Shown piece after piece: positions 36,109-48,400 of a stretch of 64,000 bases of DNA. Both the position numbers and the translations under genes were made by a program. The notes under the pieces were generated by a model, which searched no databases, was not told the origin of the DNA, and saw only the letters and a list, made by a program, of their open reading frames with translations. Source of the DNA: Metridium senile (taxonomy: Eukaryota; Cnidaria; Anthozoa; Actiniaria; Metridiidae); assembly GCA_949775045.1 (NCBI GenBank), contig OX459110.1, forward strand, positions 5,154,229 to 5,218,228. The letters run 5' to 3'. Position 1 is the first letter of the stretch; each line of letters starts with the position of its first letter.

Positions 36109-36636
36109 TCAAAACGTCGAAAAAAAATAGCTTCAAATCAGTGAATACACTATAACACAACGTTGTTGTTAATATGACTGTTTCAGTATAAATGGCAATA
36201 GGTCATTCCAATTTAATCCAGGCTTTTAAAATCATTATTCTCTTCTAAAGCACAAGGATTATAGCGTTTGAGATATTTAGTACTGTTCCTGTACTCAAAC
36301 ACTTTCAATAGATTGTGTTTGCAGAATACCTATAATCTCTTTCAGTCTTAAAACTGTCTATTTCGATGGACAACCTTTTCAAAATTGTTGTATCTAAAAT
36401 TTCAATAACAATTATATAATGCATGACGGTTAACTTACCAACAAATTTGTCATTTTATCGGGCTTGTCCTGGCAAGAAAAATAGCATTGTTAAATATTTA
36501 CACTTCACTTACACCTGTGTCAAGTAATCATGGAAGAAGTTAATTCCTACAAACAATTCGGAGAATATTTAAATACGTTCATAAGTTTAAGGTCCTTTTT
36601 TACGTCGGTAGCTCGTAAGAGTCATTGACTGTTAAA

Positions 36637-38430
36637 GTGCCTATAAACCCTGGCTGTTTGCTATTTCTATTAAAAGTACTGGTCCTAAATAACAATTTTC
36701 CAGAAGAATAAAATACTACGATAAAAACTGTGCATTTTATAGCGGTTTGAATATGCCCAAAAAGTGTTGTTTGGGCTTCCTGTGTAACAAAATCGGAGTT
36801 TATTGATATGAGCTGGTGACAATATCGATGACGTAGTGTCCGGGATAGAAACTATTGAAACTGGCAAGACGCTATCCCGAACAATACGTCACCGATATTG
36901 TCACCAGCTCATATCTAGCCTGCGTAGCTCGGCGTTCCTGGGGCGAGAGAAGAGAGAGAGGAAGGGAACGCCTGCCAGCAGCCCTTGTTATTTTGCAAAA
37001 CGCCTCCTAATTAAATATGCACCGCCAACGACAAAAGGCGCGAAAATTGGCCAATCACATTAACGTAATAGTGAATCGGAAGTAAAGTTTCACTTCTGCT
37101 GTAAACACATGAAAAATATTACAGCCAAACCTACCTGAAGCGTTTGAAATTTGCATAAATGAATCGATTCTTGTAAGTTTCAAAAATCGCTTCAAACCAA
37201 AACATATTACTTTTAATGTTTTTTTTTTGGACAACAGAAACTTGCTAAACCTAGTCTGCTTACAGAAATATTGTTATAAATGCTTACTAAAGTATTTTAT
37301 TACAATAACTACAATAGCATTATATAATTATCAGTTATTAACCACAGATCGACCATTATCGGTTGACGGTTGAAGTCTGCATTTTGAAATTTACAAGAAT
37401 CGATTCATTTATGCAAATTTGAAAACAAATTTGAAATAAAATTTCGATAAACAAATTGAATGTTCTAACCTCGATAGGAACGCTTCAGTAGGTTTGGCTG
37501 TAAACTTGTCAAAATCACATGGCGTCGAAGCCGAACGACAATTGCAGATTCTGTAATTGCAATTTCAAAATAAATCACGGTCATCGTCCGTCTACAAAGA
37601 ATCTCTTCATACCATCACGGAGAAGTGATTCCTTTTATCCGACATTGTAATAATATTGGTATAAAATTTGTTCAAGATAGAGAATTTTCGGACCGCTGTT
37701 GTAATCGTTGTGCTCGCAAACTTAGAAACTTGGGGAATTTACATGCATTTATCAGTAAGACTGTGAGTCAGGTTCCAAAAACTCCAGAGAAGAAAAGACA
37801 ACTAGATACGCCTGACAAATCCAGTCCAGCATGGAGACAATCCAAGTCAGCTCGCATTTCAAACTCGCCAAGAAAGTCGAGAAAGACACTCAACTTGCAA
37901 GATGAAAAGAAAGCGGCCTTCAAATCAAAGTATTGGTTCGAATGTCAAATGGGAGAGTCATTGTTAGAAATTATTCCTCGTGACGAAGAAAGCAAACAAC
38001 TCGTCAAAAACATTGCTTTTACTAACTGGCAAACTATCATTTCGTCGCTAAACTCCGCCATCTATGAAATCTATGTTTTGATTTACATATTTATATTTTT
38101 ATATCCGATTGTCAATCAAAGTCTTAACAGACCAATCAGAAGCATGCGTTCGTGGACGAACGCGTTTTGCAAAATAACAAGGGCTGCTGGCAGGCGTTCC
38201 CTTCCTCTCTCTCTTCTCTCGCCCCAGGAACGCCGAGCTACGCAGGCTAGCTCATATCAATAAAGTCTGATTTTTTTTTACACAGGAAGCCCAAATAACA
38301 CAGTTCAAACCGCTATAAAATGCACAGTTTTTATCTCAGTATTTTATTCTTCTGGAAAATTGATATTTAGGACCAGTACTTTTAATAGAAATAGCAAACA
38401 GCCAGGGTTTATAGGCACTTTAAACCTAAG
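36637..38430. mobile_element. Foldback/TIR element carrying a gene fragment
   Basis: Some 250-370 bp at 36,637-37,010 return in inverted form at 38,155-38,430 (GCCTGCGTAGCTCGGCGTTC near 36,918; GGAAGCCCAAA near 36,775). The left arm also contains an inner palindrome (GATATGAGCTGGTGACAATA near 36,805 and 36,911). The interior holds a Cys-rich open stretch at 37,520-38,080. Confidence 0.7.
37520..38263 (+). pseudogene. Captured Cys-rich gene fragment inside the foldback element
   Basis: An ATG at 37,520 opens CRFCNCNFKINHGHRPSTKN, which stops after about 43 codons. A second frame, 37,625-38,263, continues with CCNRCARKLRNLGNLHAFIS and a Lys/Ser-rich stretch (RKSRKTLNLQDEKKAAF). The two read as one zinc-binding N-terminal domain broken by a frameshift. 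It is probably a host gene piece moved by the element. The family was not identified. Confidence 0.4.
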
Positions 38431-38639
38431 TCTTTGTGGGTGATTAAAGCTAAACGAAATGGAAAAAATTCGAAACAGGGATGCGAGGTCACTGGGGATT
38501 TAAATGCAAGGAAGCAAATAAAAGGAATAAAAGAAAGCCAAAGGAATCATGTATATCAACTATAATAGTACCTTTAGATAAGGGAATCTTCCAATGGCCA
38601 TCTAAGGACAATAAAGACAATAAAGACAAACAGCATTAG

Positions 38640-39080
38640 AAACAGCACAACACATATTGACAGAACAGCACAGCATAGAAGCTGAGACAAGCACGTCACG
38701 TCACAACACATCACATAACAGCACAACATATTAACAGAACAGCACAGCATAGAAGCTGAGACAAGCACGTCACGTCACGTCACAACACATCACATAACAG
38801 CACAATCCATATTAACAGAACAGCACAGCATAGAAGCTGAGACAAGCACGTCGCGTCACAACACATCACATAACAGCACAATCCATATTAACAGAACAGC
38901 ACAGCATAGAAGCTGAGACAAGCACGTCACGTCACGCTATAACACATCACATAACAGCACAACATATTAACAGAACAGCACAGCATAGAAGCTGAGACAA
39001 GCACGTCACGTCACGTCACAACACATCACATAACAGCACAACATATTAACAGAACAGCACAGCATAGAAGCTGAGACAAT
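38640..39080. repeat. Tandem repeat, about 75-85-bp unit, about six copies
   Basis: Each unit contains AACAGAACAGCACAGCATAG followed by AAGCTGAGACAAGCACGTCA; unit length varies through extra CGTCA pentamers. Confidence 0.85.
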
Positions 39081-39375
39081 GAAGTTATAATTATACGAAC
39101 TTTTATTTATTATTGGAACAAGAAGGTTGCCGTTTTTCCTCCGTGCTTCAGTGTTAAAATGGCCTCTTTTATGGCGGTTTTTGCTCAATTTTAATTTTGA
39201 AAGTTCTAACTTGCTTTTTTCGAGCACGACAATAGGCCACTTTCGATATTTTGGTTGAGTGGGAAACAAAAAGTGTTGCTCACTGTTTCCCCGGAGCCTC
39301 TTATTGATTCATTTGTGTATTATTGATTCAACTAAAATATCGAAAGTGGGCAATTAAGTGTAATTCGTAAATTAC

Positions 39376-39447
39376 CTCAAACAAGGAGACGCCAAGGCTC
39401 CATACTTCTGATTGTATGTTATATTCATCTCCTAATACACGCTCAGG
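39376..39447 (-). CDS. MAP2K5: MAP2K5 exon: [10 protein letters not shown] to WSLGVSLFE
   Basis: Starts after TTTCAG and ends at GAG|GTAATT. It encodes the APE-equivalent (PER) and the alpha-F WSLG motif. Confidence 0.8.
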
Positions 39448-42400
39448 CTGAAACACAATCAACACAATTATTCTAGGTTCACTAGGAAAACAACTGCAAT
39501 CCCAATGAAACCAACGGTCCCCATCACAGTTCCCTTCATCATATCTGTGTACTCAAACAAACAATATCAATGACTTACCGCCATGTATGCATTGGTTCCA
39601 ACGTAGGTTGTTGCTATTGAGTTGACTAACTATCAAAAAAGGATATATAAATAAATAAAATTATGATAACACAAAGAGGGATAGAAAATAGCAAAGGAAA
39701 AATATAAAGAACGAAAGTACAAAAGAACGTGCAAAGAAAAGAAAAAAAGAACATGAAAGAAAAGAAAACAGCAGAGAGAACAATATTCACCATTAGTGCA
39801 CCGTCATTGTGCTACACAATTCTTCATACGATAGACCCAATGCCAATATGGCCGCTACTTTATTATAATATTTTTTAACAACTGCATCAGTCAAAAATAA
39901 ATAAATTAGAATGACACCAACAAAGGTAAAACGTTGGAGACAGAAATATATGTGTGAAAAAAACACCACAACGAGGCTAGTAGGGAAACAGCTTACTGAA
40001 TACAATATTGATTGCAAAAAGCTTCAATTGAATTTTATTTATAGCAATAAAACTTTCTAAAAATATATATTTCTGCTTGCTCTTTCTGATAGTGGTGCTT
40101 ATCATTTAAGATTAGGTTTTTTATTTTTGAAAGTCAATTTGCATTCGGTCTATACTCAGTCTTGCTATATTGCTTGACATGTGTCGTGGTATTACCTGTC
40201 TACTAACACCAAAGTCACAAAGCTTGACTTGACCACGCGTATTTACAAGAATATTTGAAGGCTTTACATCTGAAAGACATAATGTAGTCCGTTATATTGA
40301 CAGAAACATCTAATAATTTCTTCAAAGAAAAAAGGGCTTTTAACATGACAAATGACAAAAATCACAGATTAAACAAATAAATTTATATTATGTAAAAAAG
40401 TGCAGCAAAGGTTGTTGGCGAATGTGCACAATAAACCTTTTCACGGTTCTCGTCCACAGCCTCCGCCTGTGAAACACTTAAAAAGGTTATTAGACGTGTG
40501 TCTCAAAAAATGTTTGGCCATCCATTCCATTTTGCAAAAATATGACTTTTTCACTCGAATTGTACGTACTGCGCGCTAGCAATTTTTGACAAGAAAAAGG
40601 CTGCATGACTTTGAGATCATCTCAATCCTAAACGAGTATGGTGACCCCCGTTTTTATTTGCTCAATAAACTTGTATGATGATCGTACTTCACCATGCGAA
40701 GTTTGAAGAAAAAAAAAAACACACGGAAAGTTATTTGTCCGCAAACGTTCTTAAGAGCCATAGTTTTAGAATAAGTCTTTTTTATGTTATTAATGATTCA
40801 ACAACAGGAGGAAATCCAAATGACAGTTTAATCGCGCGTAAAGTTGTTGCGATATATGTTATGTCCAAGACAAAACATGTAATATTTTGATATTAAAAGT
40901 ATTAAAAGATTTCAATGAATATACTAATATTTTTAGAACAGTTTTTGTGTACTCTATAAATTCAGAATTGTATTTCTTTATATATGTATTTGTACTTTGT
41001 AATTTAATTTTATGAACATTTATTTATTTATTTACTTATTTTGGATGGCAGCCTTAGAATGGGAATTAAGTTTCCCCCTGCTACCATCCTGTTGTAATTT
41101 TTGTATGATGCAACGCACTGTAATTAAATTGAATTAAATTAAATCAATTAAATGTACAGGTTTCCTACCTCTATGCATGATTTTTAGTTCCCATACGTAC
41201 GCCAAGCCTTTAACAACCTTTAAAAAAAGACAACTTTGAATCGACCACACGAATAATATAACATGTCTACACAGTGACGGTATACAAATTATTTCAAAAA
41301 TCGTTGACGCAGCCTAGCCTCCTCCGCAGACATCTCTCTGTAGGAGTCTGGGAACGAAGATACAAAAAAAATGAACACGAGGAAGAAAATGAAAACTACA
41401 GTCAACAACACTCAGTCAATGACTGCAAACAATGTCGGTATTTGTTGATTTATGTTTTTTTTTTGTTTTTTTTGTCAATATTTCATTATCTACCACTGCA
41501 ACAACTTGTTATAGACATATAACACAAACACCAAAATATTCTATAAACAATCGATAACAAGAGAAGAAATACCGACATCCTTTCCAGGCTTCACATTGTG
41601 GACTGTATAGCTTTCATTGCGACAGCGATTAGATGCATCGAATATAAGAAACAGATAACATAAATAGCAGGGGACTAGGTTCTAGTAGCCACAAATGAAA
41701 ATAATAACAACAATTGATAATATCAAAGTCTGGAATGTTTTTAAATGTTCAAGATTACTCGAACTGACGATTTTGCATGAATTTAAAAAGCCAAAAAAAA
41801 GTTGATTTCAGATAAACTTAGTCCATGCAAAATGCTTACAATGCGAAGCACAAAAGTATGCACATGGCCACTTTTAATATATTTGTTGAACAAGTTTCCA
41901 CAATATTTATGAATGCTTCTTTGTTAGCTATTCTATTAGATTAGTTTAGCTTGACTGGATCAAAGGAAGGCCCGTCCACAGAGCCATAACCCAGAGGTAA
42001 AAGCAAGTCCGAGCTCGAGGCAAGCACTAAACAATAGTCAGAAGAAGCCAAAAGCACCTCATTGCAGAGGGTCAAAGGCGAGTCAAGCTGTAGCATAGAA
42101 CAAGTACGAAACCCAAATCCGGGACCAACAACACGCTCTTGCCCAGGGTTATAGCCCAAAGTCAAACGAAAAAATGTAAGACCCAACATTAAAATAGAAA
42201 ATTAATTTGAAGTGTACATCATTTGGTTCAAAGAGAAAAGCTACAAAAGTAGCCATTTATATTTGCCTTGGTTTCTTGGTCAAGATGTATTTGAAACGTC
42301 TGAACACGGTCGAAACATCTTTTTGTACACATAATTCCTAACCCTCATTTTGATGATTGGTTGGGGTCACTTGACCTCTAAATTGAAGTCAGCGGCCAAT

Positions 42401-45400
42401 TATTACTACACAAAAATAGCATTATAGATCTTAGTAATACACTTACAGAAACAGCAATACGTCCAAGGACAGGCTCTGGTATACTGCCATAGTTTTCTAA
42501 TGATCCACCTATAATCATAAATAAAAAGAAATTGATGAACCAATGTTCTGATTTGTAATTGATTCGCTCTAAATGTAAGTAGTGAAAGTGGTTGTGTAGG
42601 TGATAGTTGTAATCAGATTGATGGTAGTTATGGTAGTGGTGGTAGTGGTAGTAGTGGTAGACGTAGTTATAGTGGAATTGGTAGACGTAGTTATAGAGGT
42701 AGTGGTAGTGGTAGTGGTAGTGGTAGTGGTAGTGGTAGTGGTAGTGGTAGTGGTAGTGGTAGTGGTAGTGGTAGTGGTAGTGGTAGTGGTAGTGGTAGTG
42801 GTAGTGGTAGTGGTAGTGGTAGTGGTAGTGGTAGTGGTAGTGGTAGTGGTAGTGGTAGTGGTAGTGGTAGTGGTAGTGGTAGTGGTAGTGGTAGTGGTAG
42901 TGGTAGTGGTAGTGGTAGTGGTAGTGGTAGTGGTAGTGGTAGTGGTAGTGGTAGTGGTAGTGGTAGTGGTAGTGGTAGTGGTAGTGGTAGTGGTAGTGGT
43001 AGTGGTAGTGGTAGTGGTAGTGGTAGTGGTAGTGGTAGTGGTAGTGGTAGTGGTAGTGGTAGTGGTAGTGGTAGTGGTAGTGGTAGTGGTAGTGGTAGTG
43101 GTAGTGGTAGTGGTAGTGGTAGTGGTAGTGGTAGTGGTAGTGGTAGTGGTAGTGGTAGTGGTAGTGGTAGTGGTAGTGGTAGTGGTAGTGGTAGTGGTAG
43201 TGGTAGTGGTAGTGGTAGTGGTAGTGGTAGTGGTAGTGGTAGTGGTAGTGGTAGTGGTAGTGGTAGTGGTAGTGGTAGTGGTAGTGGTAGTGGTAGTGGT
43301 AGTGGTAGTGGTAGTGGTAGTGGTAGTGGTAGTGGTAGTGGTAGTGGTAGTGGTAGTGGTAGTGGTAGTGGTAGTGGTAGTGGTAGTGGTAGTGGTAGTG
43401 GTAGTGGTAGTGGTAGTGGTAGTGGTAGTGGTAGTGGTAGTGGTAGTGGTAGTGGTAGTGGTAGTGGTAGTGGTAGTGGTAGTGGTAGTGGTAGTGGTAG
43501 TGGTAGTGGTAGTGGTAGTGGTAGTGGTAGTGGTAGTGGTAGTGGTAGTGGTAGTGGTAGTGGTAGTGGTAGTGGTAGTGGTAGTGGTAGTGGTAGTGGT
43601 AGTGGTAGTGGTAGTGGTAGTGGTAGTGGTAGTGGTAGTGGTAGTGGTAGTGGTAGTGGTAGTGGTAGTGGTAGTGGTAGTGGTAGTGGTAGTGGTAGCG
43701 ACAATACTTGTTTTCCACAAATGTTTTCCACAAATTCAAGTATTTACACTAAAATGTAATATTGTATTTTCTATTCGAATATCTTACCATCCATGTATTC
43801 TGTGCACATAGATATCCTACAAAGAAACACAATGCATTAACACTTACAGAATTTGAATAATGCCGTGGGTCATGAGGGGAGGGTACCAAGTCCAGTGTCA
43901 AGTTATGAGTAAGAAAAATTGATTAACCAAAAGCAAATTTGACGCAAGTATTTTCGTAAGTCATGTGACTGTACGAGCCAATCATTTTCGTGCAAATATT
44001 GAATAGTTACAATTTACGCGTGGTTTGGGACTGGGATTAACTAGATTCGAACTTGCGTCAACTTGCTTCTACCGTTTGACCGGCAACTTGCAAGTCAGAG
44101 CTTGCAGGGACTTGCATCTACGTTTGACCGGGGCTTAACTTGTTGGTTGATGTCAGAATAACTGTTTTTACTTATATGCAAATGTTTTCAAACAATGGAT
44201 TCAAGTCACGCCTCTCCGGCAAAAACAAAAGCTTGGCCTGAAAGCCATTACTTGAATCTATTGTGCAAAGACATTTGCATATTTAAGGAATAAACCACTT
44301 CTGGCGATTGGTATATCGAGGAATATTGTCCTCGGTTGAAAAGATGGTACGAAAAATGAACAGTCGGCCGAGAAGCGTAGCTTCGAAGGCAACTGAGAAA
44401 TTTTGAGGACCATCTTTTCAACCGAGGACAATATTCCTCGATATAACAATTAAGCCAGAAGTGGTTTTATTCGTTTTATAACCCGACGACTTTCCCGGAA
44501 AAAAAATTCCGACACGGAAACCCACCTAGTGCTAAAACAAAAATCAAAACATTTTCTTGAGTTTGATTGAAAAAGCCAGATTAAAAAACTGTTCTTGAAC
44601 TTTTCTTAATTTCTCCGTCGTTCTAAAATATATAGTAGATTAACACTAAAATTATGCTATTTTCAGCCGTTAAAAAAAAAAGTATTGAGGCTAGGGAGAA
44701 AATGACAAAAACATTTGAGAATTTCGATGTGTTTTGAATACATTTTGACTTGCCGTCACACGTCATTGAGCGCGCGCTCGGTATTTTCACTTTCGATTAT
44801 CTGTCATTTTGTCAAAATAAAACGATTGAAATGTTATTTTTCGTTCAAAATATGGCAAAGTTTGACCTACTAGTTGGTTTATACTAAAACAATTAGACCA
44901 TCAAAACGTTTTGTTGCCGAAGTGAACCTTTTTTCTTTTTTTTCGGGATCCATGTATTTTTTCGAAAAGCCCGCGGTCGATAATTTTCACTTGACGGATA
45001 TCACCGGAAATTGGGGGCTGATACCCGTACTGTGAAAACGCACCACGTGACCTGTTTCGACCAATTAGAACTCGTATAGTATGATCGTTGGGTTATAAAT
45101 CTGTAATAACAGCTTTTCTGACACTAAATATGCAAAGATTCTTTAAGTTAAACCTGGAAATTCAAAGTTATTCTCGCTTACCTATTTTCAATAAAAAATG
45201 CTCCATAAAATTCAATGATATAAGGCGAAGAGCACTGAAAATGAAGAAAAAGAAGTAATTAAATGAGGGTTCTTTTCCAGGAAGTGGGGAAAATGATTAC
45301 CTGGAATAGTATTTCCATTTCAGACATGATTTGTTTTTGAACTTCTTTAGTGACATCAAGAGGTATGACCTAACCATTAGAGATTAGTTGTCAGTAAACA

Positions 45401-48400
45401 ATAACGTATCTATCCAACGAGTAAAACAAAGTCAATGCATGTCCTCTATTGGCCTTTACCTAAACGAGCAAAGGACTAGGTACTAGTTTTCTAAATTAAT
45501 CTAATTACAAAATTAATCATATCATTGGAAAGAGCACATCAAGATATACAAGGTTCCAAAGTTTGGTTGAATTTGCTTGAATACTGGGTTAGAGGCAGTT
45601 TTTGAAAACCTTGAAAATTTACAAAGAAATGTATGGATTGGATGGACACCGTCCATCCAAACCATACATTTCTTTGTAATTCTTTGGACATGCTCTCATT
45701 TTGTCGCTATTTAACCTTATGTGCCCAAACTTTGAAACCTTGTATATTTCAATGTACTCTTTCCTATGATATGCTTAATTTTGTAATTAGATTAATTTAG
45801 AAAACTAGTACCCAGCCCTCTGCTCGTTTAGGTAAAGGCCAATTGCTCTAACTGTTGAACATCTTAAATCTTATGGATTACAGAAAGGACTTTAAAAATT
45901 TACCTTTTTTTCACACAAAAAGTCCAACCTAGGAAATACTAAATTTCCAGGGCCCGGTTGTTCAAAGCCCGATTAGTGCTAAACCTGGATTAATGGTATA
46001 GGTTTTTTAAGAGTTAACCCAGGATTAGCACAAATCGAGCACAACCCGGCCCAGTGTTGCAGATTTTCCATCAATCCTGAATTTAACACTAAACTCCAAT
46101 CAAGAAAACTCTAGAAAAAAGCCTATGGTTGTCATAATGATATCCTATGTCTTTCTGACCTATCTAGCATCTTCAGCAAGCTCTACCAAATTTTATCCAA
46201 TCAGCATTATCAAAATGAACTCCTATTTAATTGACACAGGAACCCCAATTTAGAATAAGTATAAAGTAGTGTGTAGGGAGGAGATTAGTCTTTATCAGTA
46301 CCTTAACGGCATGGATTTTGTTGGTACTCAAATCAATTGCCCTAAAATAGACAACATATAAGAAGTAATTATAAAGCCAAGAAATTTGCTAATACATCTA
46401 ATTGGATGATATAATAAATAAATAATTAAATAATTAATTAAATAAATAAAACAATAAGCGAATTTTTAAATCAATTAGTAAATAATTGAATGAATGAATA
46501 ATTGATGATTGAATGACTGAATGGATGGATGGACGGATGGATGAATGGATGCATGGATGCATGGATGCATGGATGAATGGATGAATGAATTAATGAATGA
46601 ATGAATGAATAAATAAATAAATTATCAGTTGGTGTAGGTTTGTTTGTTTGTTGTATTGGTATGTTATATCAGTTGGTGTAGGTTTGTTTGTTGTATTTGG
46701 ATGTTTTATCAGTTGGTGTAGGTTTGTTTGTTGTATTGGTATGTTATATCAGTTGGTGTATGCTTGTTTGTTGTATTTGGATGTTTTATCAGTTGGTGTA
46801 GGCTTGTTTGTTGTATAGGTATGTTATATCAGTTGGTGTAGGTTTGTTTGTTGTATTGGTATGTTATATCAGTTGGTGTAGGTTTGTTTGTTGTATTGGT
46901 ATGTTATATCAGTTGGTGTAGGTTTGTTTGTTGTATTGGTATGTTATATCAGTTGGTGTAGGTTTGTTTGGTGTATTGGTATGTTATATCAGTTGGTGTA
47001 GGTTTGTTTGTTGTATTGGTATGTTATATCAGTTGGTGTAGGTTTGTTTGTTGTATTGGTATGTTATATCAGTTGGTGTAGGTTTGTTTGTTGTATTGGT
47101 ATGTTATATCAGTTGGTTTAGGTTTGTTTGTTGTATTGGTATGTTATATCAGTTGGTGTAGGTTTGTTTGTTGTATTGGTATGTTATATCAGTTGGTGTA
47201 GGTTTGTTTGGTGTATTGGTATGTTTTATCAGTTGGTGTAGGTTTGTTTGTTGTATTGGTATGTTATATCAGTTGGTGTAGGTTTGTTTGTTGTATTGGT
47301 ATGTTATATCAGTTGGTGTAGGTTTGTTTGTTGTATAGGTATGTTATATCAGTTGGTGTAGGTTTGTTTGTTGTATTGGTATGTTATATCAGTTGGTGTA
47401 GGTTTGTTTGTTGTATTGGTATGTTATATCAGTTGGTGTAGGTTTGTTTGTTGTATTGGTATGTTATATCAGTTGGTGTAGGTTTGTTTGTTGTATTGGT
47501 ATGTTATATCAGTTGGTGTAGGTTTGTTTGTTGTATTGGTATGTTATATCAGTTGGTGTAGGTTTGTTTGTTTGTTGTATTGGTATGTTATATCAGTTGG
47601 TGTAGGTTTGTTTGTTTGTTGTATTGGTATGTTATATCAGTTGGTGTAGGTTTGTTTGTTGTATTGGTATGTTATATCAGTTGGTGTAGGTTTGTTTGGT
47701 GTATTGGTATGTTTTATCAGTTGGTGTAGGTTTGTTTGTTGTATTGGTATGTTATATCAGTTGGTTTAGGTTTGTTTGTTGTATTGGTATGTTATATCAG
47801 TTGGTGTAGGTTTGTTTGTTGTATTGGTATGTTATATCAGTTGGTGTAGGTTTGTTTGTTGTATTTGGATGTTTTATCAGTTGGTGTAGGTTTTTTTTTT
47901 TTTATTGGTATGTTGTATTGGTACCTGTATACTGTTCCACCATTACCATAACCAAGAATTTCAAGATGTTGAATTTGATCAGGATTGACCTATTATTAAA
48001 CAATAACAGAACATATTTTAGCAAAGCACTTTTTGTAGGTATGTACACTCAATTGTAGAGTTGAAGAGGTCAAAATGAAAACAACCTTAGTGACGTTTTT
48101 TAGCTTATTGTTCAAACCTTACACGAATCATCCCCAATTACATCAAACCACTTAAATTATTTCAAATAGTAAGGTTTGCTATCCATTTTCCAAGATTTTA
48201 GTCAAAAGAATAGAACGGTCCATAGATAATTATGCTTTGACATGGCTTAACAATTGATCACTCATATGTGAGGCTTCAATCAGCGTCAAAACTGATTAGA
48301 CATTTCAACATTTGTCCAACAAAAAGTTATACTTATTAGCAAATATTAACTTCATCAAGCAAACCAGTCACAAGAAACCAGCAATTCGATTTAGCCAAAA

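Noticed and set aside
42378..43811. Long open frames on both strands (poly-Thr, Val, Leu-Pro, Tyr-His)
   Set aside because: They are only translations of the GGTAGT hexamer array; all frames are open because the repeat contains no stop.
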